From Acidovorax facilis (GTDB lineage: Bacteria > Pseudomonadota > Gammaproteobacteria > Burkholderiales > Burkholderiaceae_C), in contig NZ_JAMXAX010000061.1 in assembly GCF_023913775.1 (NCBI RefSeq), forward strand, positions 1 to 33,369: a stretch of 33,369 bases of DNA. Reading direction: 5' to 3'. The translations under genes were made by a program, and so were the position numbers. Under the pieces are notes generated by a model. The model worked only from the letters and a program-made list of their open reading frames with translations. It did no database searches and had not been told where the DNA came from. Below are positions 28,526 to 33,369 of the stretch, one piece after another (the first letter of the stretch is position 1; every line of letters begins with the position of its first letter).

Positions 28526-29617
28526 TCAGGTGTTCTTGCTGATCGAAATCGTCGGGAACTTGCTCGAAAAATCCTTGGCCTGCTGCGCGATCTTCACCGC
28601 CACGTCGCGCGCGACCTTCTTGTAGATCTTGGCCACGTCCCCGTCGGGGTCGGCCACCACGGTGGGCTTGCCGCTGTCGGCCTGCAGGCGGATGCTCATA
28701 TCGAGCGGCAGTGCGCCCAGGTAGTCCATGTTGTATTCGGCTGCCATCTTCTTGCCGCCATCGGCGCCAAAGATGTGCTCCACGTGACCGCAGTTGCTGC
28801 ACACGTGCGCGGCCATGTTCTCGACGATGCCCAGAATGGGCACGCCCACCTTCTCAAACATCTTGATGCCCTTCTTGGCGTCCAGCAGGGCGATGTCCTG
28901 CGGGGTGGTCACGATCACCGCGCCGGTCATGGGCACGCGCTGGCTCAGGGTGAGCTGGATGTCGCCGGTGCCGGGGGGCATGTCGATGATGAGGTAGTCG
29001 AGGTCTTTCCAGTTGGTCTGGCGCAGCAGTTGCTCCAGCGCCTGCGTGGCCATGGGGCCGCGCCAGATCATGGCTTCGTCCTGGTCCACCAGGAAGCCGA
29101 TGGACATCACCTGCACGCCGTAGTTCTCCAGCGGCTCCATGGTCTTGCCGTCGTCGCTCTCAGGGCGGCGGTTGATACCCAGCATCATGGGCTGGCTGGG
29201 GCCGTAGATGTCGGCGTCGAGCACGCCCACGCTGGCGCCCTCGGCGGCCAGGGCCAGGGCCAGGTTGGCGGCCGTTGTGCTCTTGCCCACGCCGCCCTTG
29301 CCCGAGGCCACGGCGATGATGTTCTTGACCTGGGGCAAGAGCTGCACGCCGCGCTGCACGGCATGCGCAATCACCTTGGTGGTGATGTTGACCGACACGT
29401 TCTCGACGCCCCCCACGCCCTTGGCAGCGGCCACAAGATTGCGGCGCAGTTCGGGCACCAAGCTCTTGGCGGGGTAGCCCAACTCCACATCGAAGGCCAC
29501 GTCGCCGCCGCTGATCTGCACATTGCGCAGGGCGCGGGTGCTGACGAAATCCTTGCCCGTGTGGGGGTCCAGCACGCTGGAAAGTGCGGCCAAAAGGCCC
29601 TGTTCGGTGACTGCCAT
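28526..29617 (-). CDS. apbC: Mrp/ApbC iron-sulfur carrier ATPase
   Basis: This 363-residue protein has an N-terminal MIP18/DUF59 domain (1-85) and a ParA/MinD-type P-loop ATPase domain. The Walker A deviant motif is at 105-113 (SGKGGVGKS) and the switch region is DMPPGTGD. The CxxC pair Cys273/Cys276 (VCSNCGH) holds the bridging [4Fe-4S] cluster of the dimer. It loads or carries Fe-S clusters for target proteins in the cytosol; the cluster-rich formate dehydrogenases nearby are plausible clients, but the gene is ubiquitous. It is full length with standard spacing, divergent from the Mrr-like gene. Confidence 0.95.
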   Translation of the reverse strand: MAVTEQGLLAALSSVLDPHTGKDFVSTRALRNVQISGGDVAFDVELGYPAKSLVPELRRNLVAAAKGVGGVENVSVNITTKVIAHAVQRGVQLLPQVKNIIAVASGKGGVGKSTTAANLALALAAEGASVGVLDADIYGPSQPMMLGINRRPESDDGKTMEPLENYGVQVMSIGFLVDQDEAMIWRGPMATQALEQLLRQTNWKDLDYLIIDMPPGTGDIQLTLSQRVPMTGAVIVTTPQDIALLDAKKGIKMFEKVGVPILGIVENMAAHVCSNCGHVEHIFGADGGKKMAAEYNMDYLGALPLDMSIRLQADSGKPTVVADPDGDVAKIYKKVARDVAVKIAQQAKDFSSKFPTISISKNT

Positions 29618-29747
29618 TCAATTAACTCCTGTGGGGCCGGTAGTCTATCCAAGCGCTGTTCCCCCGGCGCGTGAAGGACAATGCGCACGCTTTGCCCCTG
29701 GCTCCACAGCAGCCGGCACCCTGAGAAACCGAACGAAAAGGACCCCC

Positions 29748-30329
29748 GTGAAATTCAAGATGGCCGAGAAATCCCTGTTTGCCATGCTGCTGCGCTCGCC
29801 CTGGTGGATCAGCTTTGTGGTGGTCGGCCTCATCGTTCTGGCGGCAGGTGCGCTGCTGCCTAAGGAATATTTCGTGGTGGGTGCGCTGGCCGGTTTTCCC
29901 ATCTTCGTGGTGGGCTGCATCGCCGCGTGGAAGCAGCTGCGCGCCCCCAACCCCGCCCGGGTTGCCGAGATGCTGGAGGCCGTGGCCAGCATGCCCTGGC
30001 GCAGCTTTGCCGACACCCTGGCATCGGCCTGGGCACGGGCGGGCTACTCCGTAGAGCGGATCAACGGCAACAACGCAGGCGCTGACATGCGACTGACCCA
30101 GGGTGGCAAAACCACGCTGGTCAGCGCCAAACGCTGGAAAGCCGCCACCCACGGCGTAGAGCCCCTGCGCGAGCTGCACGCGGCCATGCTGGCCAGCGAG
30201 GCCCCCGCAGGTGTCTATGTGGCTGCCCTGGGGCAGGTCAGCGACAACGCCCAGGCGTTTGCCCGGGAGCACGGCATTGTGGTGCTGCAGGGTGACGCGG
30301 TGGCACAGCTGCTGCTGCGCCAACCGTAG
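29748..30329 (+). CDS. Membrane-anchored Mrr-like (PD-(D/E)XK fold) protein
   Basis: This is a 193-residue protein. Two membrane helices (about 19-36 and 41-61) anchor it, and residues about 85-190 match the Mrr-type nuclease fold: RSFADTLASAWARAGYSVERINGN, GADMRL (Asp113), LVSAKRW (Lys128). Active enzymes have E/Q-x-K at the third position; here it is Ser126-Ala-Lys, so catalysis is doubtful. The start is the GTG at 29748 with AAAGGA upstream; the ATG at 29760 is an alternative. Such membrane-tethered restriction-endonuclease-like proteins are common in Burkholderiales with unknown function. Confidence 0.8.
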   Translation: MKFKMAEKSLFAMLLRSPWWISFVVVGLIVLAAGALLPKEYFVVGALAGFPIFVVGCIAAWKQLRAPNPARVAEMLEAVASMPWRSFADTLASAWARAGYSVERINGNNAGADMRLTQGGKTTLVSAKRWKAATHGVEPLRELHAAMLASEAPAGVYVAALGQVSDNAQAFAREHGIVVLQGDAVAQLLLRQP

Positions 30330-30417
30330 ACTGCGATGTGCCGGGGCCTCCGGCCCACAGAATCACAGCTGTAACGCTGCAGAAAAGCGGCGATCCGCCC
30401 CATCCCGGGCCAAAGTT

Positions 30418-31107
30418 TCAAACTTCTAGTTCTGCGCACAGGGCAGCAAAAGAAGCGGCAGGGTTCAAAGCGCGCGATATCGGCCGCCCCACCACGACGT
30501 GCGTTGCACCCGCCTTGATGGCCTCGCTGGCGGTGGTGAAACGGGCATGGTCGCCTTTTGCAAATTCCAGCGGCTGTATGCCAGGCGTGACGATCAGCGC
30601 GCCCTGCGGCAGCGCGTTGCGCAGAAGCCTGGCTTCTAGCGGCGACGCGACCACACCGTGGCAGCCTGCTGCGTGTGCAAGACGCGCAAGACGCAGCACC
30701 TGTTCTGGCACTGTCGATGCCACGCCCACTTCGCGCAGCGCCTCGTCGTCCATGCTGGTGATCACAGTGAGTGCCAGCACTTTGAGCTCAGGGAAGTGTG
30801 CTGCCGACGCCACTGCAGCCTCCAGCACAGAAGATCCTGCCGACGCATGAACCGTCACCATAGAAGCCCCCAGTTGCCCCGCCGCCGCAACTGCGGACGC
30901 CACCGAGCTCGGGATTTCAAACAGTTTGAGGTCCAAAAAGACCTGCTTGCCAGCATCCAACAGATCGCGGACGAAGGACGGTCCAGCCGCCGTGAGCAAT
31001 TGCAAACCCACCTTGTAGACAGACGCAGCAGAGCCCAGCTGCCCGACCAGATCTACCGCAGGCGCAGCAGCAGGGAAATCAAGCGAAACGATGATGCTTG
31101 GATTCAA
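30418..31107 (-). CDS. Orotidine-5'-phosphate decarboxylase-like protein with altered active site
   Basis: This 229-residue TIM barrel belongs to the OMP decarboxylase superfamily: SLDFP (Asp10), YKVGLQLLTAAGP (Lys32), FLDLKLFEIPSSV (Asp59, Lys61), TVITSMDDEAL, VVASPLEA, IVTPGIQP and VVVGRPI. True OMP decarboxylases have D-x-K-x-x-D; here the last position is Glu64, preceded by Phe instead of His, and the phosphate-loop DDQ/KR motif reads GDHAR. It could be a diverged pyrF or a paralogue with another phosphorylated substrate. The start is probably TTG at 31107 after GGGGAG, since no ATG or GTG fits. Base composition looks lower in GC than its neighbours, hinting at transfer. It is convergent with the Mrr-like gene. 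Confidence 0.82.
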   Translation of the reverse strand: MNPSIIVSLDFPAAAPAVDLVGQLGSAASVYKVGLQLLTAAGPSFVRDLLDAGKQVFLDLKLFEIPSSVASAVAAAGQLGASMVTVHASAGSSVLEAAVASAAHFPELKVLALTVITSMDDEALREVGVASTVPEQVLRLARLAHAAGCHGVVASPLEARLLRNALPQGALIVTPGIQPLEFAKGDHARFTTASEAIKAGATHVVVGRPISRALNPAASFAALCAELEV

Positions 31108-31309
31108 GCCATCTCCCCAAAAAAGTGTGTTTGAGCATGCCACAGGCCGGGGAGCAGCACGAACCCACCTCTGGCGCAAACAATTGATTTCCCCTGGCAA
31201 GCTTGAACGCCCCAGCAACAAGCGATGTGTCGCCTCAACCATGCGGGTTTTCCCACATGAAAGGCTCCCAGCCACCCACCGACACTTGGGACACCACCCA
31301 CACACATTC

Positions 31310-32575
31310 ATGCCGCCCTTGGTAACTTCTGATATCCCAGCCGACGCCCGACCCGCCACCGGCCTGCTGCTCACCGGCGGCGGTGCCCGCGCCGCCTACC
31401 AGGTGGGCGTGCTCGAAGCCATTGCCGACCTGCGCCAGGCCTGTGGCGAGGGGAGCGGGCCAAACCCCTTCCCCATCATCACCGGCACCTCGGCCGGGGC
31501 CATCAACGCGGCGGCGCTGGCCTGCGGGGCCGACAACTTTGACCGCGCCGTGCGCCGCATTGCGCGCGTGTGGCGGCAGTTCCACGCCAGCCAGGTGTAT
31601 GGCGCCGACTCGCTCAGCGTGATGCGCAGCGGTGCGCGCTGGCTCACGCTGGTGTCGCTGGGCTGGGCCCTGGCGCGCTGGCGGCGCATGCGACCGCGCT
31701 CGCTGCTGGACAACACCCCGCTCGAAAAACTGCTGGTCAAGATGGTGCCGCTGGTGCGCCTGCCCCGGCTGATCCGCAAAGGGCATCTCACAGCGCTGGC
31801 CGTCACAGCGTCGAGCTACAGCTCGGGCGAACACGTCACCTTTTTTGAAGCCGCCGCACCCGTCAAGCCCTGGGTGCGCTCGCAGCGCAAGGCGGCCAGC
31901 GACCGCATCACGCACGAGCATCTGCTGGCGTCCTCGGCCATTCCGTTCATCTTTCCGGCCAAGGGCATCGAGGTGGATGACCACGTCGAATATTTCGGCG
32001 ACGGCTCCATGCGCCAGTCGGCGCCCATTGCTCCGGCCATTCACCTGGGCGCCGAGCGCATCCTGGTGATCGGCGCCGGCCGCATGCACGAGCCCAAGGG
32101 TGATGCCGCTGCCAACCCCACGGCCACCTACCCCACGCTGGCGCAGATTGCGGGGCATGCGCTGTCCAACATCTTTCTGGATGCGCTGGCCGTGGATGTG
32201 GAGCGCGTGCAGCGCATTAACCAGACCCTGTCCCTCATCCCCGAAGAAAAGCGCCTGCACAGCGCACTGCGCCCCATCGAACTGCTGGTGATTGCGCCAT
32301 CCCAGCGCCTGGACGCCGTGGCCGCGCGCCATGTAGGCGACCTGCCGGGGCCCGTGCGCACCATGCTGGGCGCCCTGGGCGTCACCTCCAACATGGCCGA
32401 TGTGCGCGGCGCGGCGCTGGCCAGCTACCTGCTCTTCGAATCCGGTTACACCCAGGAGCTGATGGCCCTGGGCCGGGCCGACACCCTGGCCATGCGGGCC
32501 GAGGTGTGCAGGTTCTTTGGGTGGACAGATACAGGCGCCGAGGTGAAGACCCGGCACCATGGGGAAACCGCCTGA
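31310..32575 (+). CDS. Patatin-like phospholipase
   Basis: This 421-residue lipid acyl hydrolase has the oxyanion motif GGGARAAYQVGVLEA (23-37), nucleophile Ser61 in GTSAG, and catalytic Asp231 in DGS. It resembles the large proteobacterial patatin group of about 400 residues with a C-terminal helical part (VTSNMADVRGAALASYLLFESGYTQELM in pieces). It is cytosolic or peripheral; there is no signal peptide. The likely role is phospholipid turnover; the substrate is unknown. The start ATG at 31310 is chosen by homology, since the frame stays open upstream into the 202-base gap shared with the divergent OMP-decarboxylase-like gene. Confidence 0.9.
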   Translation: MPPLVTSDIPADARPATGLLLTGGGARAAYQVGVLEAIADLRQACGEGSGPNPFPIITGTSAGAINAAALACGADNFDRAVRRIARVWRQFHASQVYGADSLSVMRSGARWLTLVSLGWALARWRRMRPRSLLDNTPLEKLLVKMVPLVRLPRLIRKGHLTALAVTASSYSSGEHVTFFEAAAPVKPWVRSQRKAASDRITHEHLLASSAIPFIFPAKGIEVDDHVEYFGDGSMRQSAPIAPAIHLGAERILVIGAGRMHEPKGDAAANPTATYPTLAQIAGHALSNIFLDALAVDVERVQRINQTLSLIPEEKRLHSALRPIELLVIAPSQRLDAVAARHVGDLPGPVRTMLGALGVTSNMADVRGAALASYLLFESGYTQELMALGRADTLAMRAEVCRFFGWTDTGAEVKTRHHGETA

Positions 32576-32594
32576 AACGCCCCAGGCCTGAACC

Positions 32595-33369
32595 CTACGG
32601 CTTGGGCAGCCACCCCAGGCCGTGCGCGTGCAGGCTCTGCACATACAGCCGGTCCGCCGTCTCGGTGATCGCAGTGGTCTCCGGGTAGGCGCCACTCGGG
32701 TCCTGCAGGTCGGCCACCACCTTGCCATCGTCGGTGAACGCAATCACATGGCCGTAGGGCTGGGGAATGGGCCACAGCGCACGCGGCAGGCGCAGGGTCA
32801 GGCTGCGCAGCCAGGGCTTGCCCGCCATGTTGTCGATGGCCGCCCCGCGCGGCTTGGCAAAGCCCAGCCACACCTTGCCGTCCTGCCCGCGCATCAGGTT
32901 GTCGGGGTAGCCGGGCAGGTTGTCGAGCAGCACGCGGGCCTGGGGGCTGGGCTGAGCGATGTCGAGGTCATTCGCATCCACCGCAATCTTCCACACCCGG
33001 TATTTGCCGGTTTCGTTGACGAACAGATGCTTTTCGTCCTGGCTCAGCGCGACGCCGTTGGCAAAGCTGATGCCGCGTGCCACCACGCGCGTGCTGCGGT
33101 TGGCGGGGTCGTATTCGATCACCCGGCCCGTGCTGGCCTGCTCAAGGATGTCGAGCACGCTCGCTTCAAACGTGCCGCCCCAGTCCTTGGGGGCAAAACG
33201 GGTGGACGCGTCGCTCAGGTACATCTTGCCGCTCAGTGCCACCACCACGGCATCGGCGTAGCGGATGGGGTCGTTGCCCACCTTGTCGGCCAGCACGGTG
33301 ACCTTGCCATCGGGCGCGATGGACAGCAGCCCCTTGACCGCATCGGCCGCAATCAGGTTGCCTGCGGCG
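32595..33369 (-). CDS. Strictosidine synthase / SMP-30-like beta-propeller protein (5' end outside window)
   Basis: The C-terminal 258 or so residues of a six-bladed propeller are present and the frame runs off the window end. Family signatures: GKMYLSDASTRF, GRVIEYDPANRSTRVV, ISFANGVALSQDEKHLFVNET, YRVWKI, LPGYPDNLMRGQDGKVWLGF, ending in YPETTAITETADRLYVQSLHAHGLGWL. This is the adipocyte plasma membrane-associated protein / strictosidine-synthase-like group, typically calcium-dependent hydrolases or lactonases of unknown substrate in bacteria. The gene is convergent with the patatin gene, with 19 bases between their stops. Confidence 0.9.
   Translation of the reverse strand, partial: AAGNLIAADAVKGLLSIAPDGKVTVLADKVGNDPIRYADAVVVALSGKMYLSDASTRFAPKDWGGTFEASVLDILEQASTGRVIEYDPANRSTRVVARGISFANGVALSQDEKHLFVNETGKYRVWKIAVDANDLDIAQPSPQARVLLDNLPGYPDNLMRGQDGKVWLGFAKPRGAAIDNMAGKPWLRSLTLRLPRALWPIPQPYGHVIAFTDDGKVVADLQDPSGAYPETTAITETADRLYVQSLHAHGLGWLPKP

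Overview
The window is GC-rich DNA, almost certainly from a betaproteobacterium of the family Comamonadaceae (Acidovorax-like). I infer this from codon usage, from the gene families (an IPTL-CTERM/XrtH-type protein, a fused FdsG-FdsB formate dehydrogenase subunit, DUF3305/DUF3306 proteins) and from a small dispersed repeat with an AGCGCTT core that I associate with this family. Genus-level placement is inference. Nearly everything is on the minus strand. There is no gene-free stretch above about 300 bases except a 272-bp inserted element (4006-4277). I saw no rRNA, tRNA, CRISPR array or transposase gene.

Left part (1-10250). A 5'-truncated Smr-domain gene is followed by a small secreted/membrane protein with the sorting signal in mid-protein ('midcut-by-XrtH' type) and a lipoprotein CpdB-like nucleotidase. 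Next comes a small gene set: GFA-fold protein, GNAT acetyltransferase and DUF7661-like small protein. In it the acetyltransferase is split by a non-coding element with terminal inverted repeats. Then follow RidA, a group II truncated haemoglobin, a large FtsX/YbbP-type ABC permease without its ATPase nearby, and a five-helix membrane protein with a C13 (legumain/caspase-like) peptidase domain.

Centre (10357-26238). A 16-kb formate oxidation island on the minus strand encodes two different formate dehydrogenases. Upstream is a cytosolic NAD-linked enzyme: a fused FdsG-FdsB protein and FdsA, the latter carrying the Mo/W-bisPGD cofactor and Fe-S clusters. Then come DUF3305, DUF3306, a 705-residue polyferredoxin and a TorD-type chaperone in overlapping genes. 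Next is a periplasmic respiratory enzyme exported by Tat: a small Tat protein, FdhA, the FdhB ferredoxin subunit, a tiny lipoprotein, the FdhC cytochrome b and a small periplasmic protein, closed by a strong terminator. FdhD, the sulfurtransferase needed to activate formate dehydrogenases, follows as its own unit. One enzyme would feed NADH and the other the quinone pool, sharing maturation factors.

Right part (26240-33369). A TetR regulator diverges from a DUF4345 membrane protein over two matching operator-like palindromes. A LysR regulator, the Mrp/ApbC Fe-S carrier, a membrane-anchored Mrr-like protein, a divergent orotidine-phosphate-decarboxylase-like protein, a patatin phospholipase and a truncated strictosidine-synthase/SMP-30-like gene complete the window.

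The most unusual features are: (i) four copies of one small repeat, two of them inside formate dehydrogenase coding sequence and in frame, one of those at the FdsG-FdsB fusion joint; (ii) the 272-bp element that split the acetyltransferase, apparently without a target duplication; (iii) the OMP-decarboxylase-like protein with a changed active-site residue; (iv) the midcut sorting-signal protein; and (v) the tandem 8-3-8 operators.
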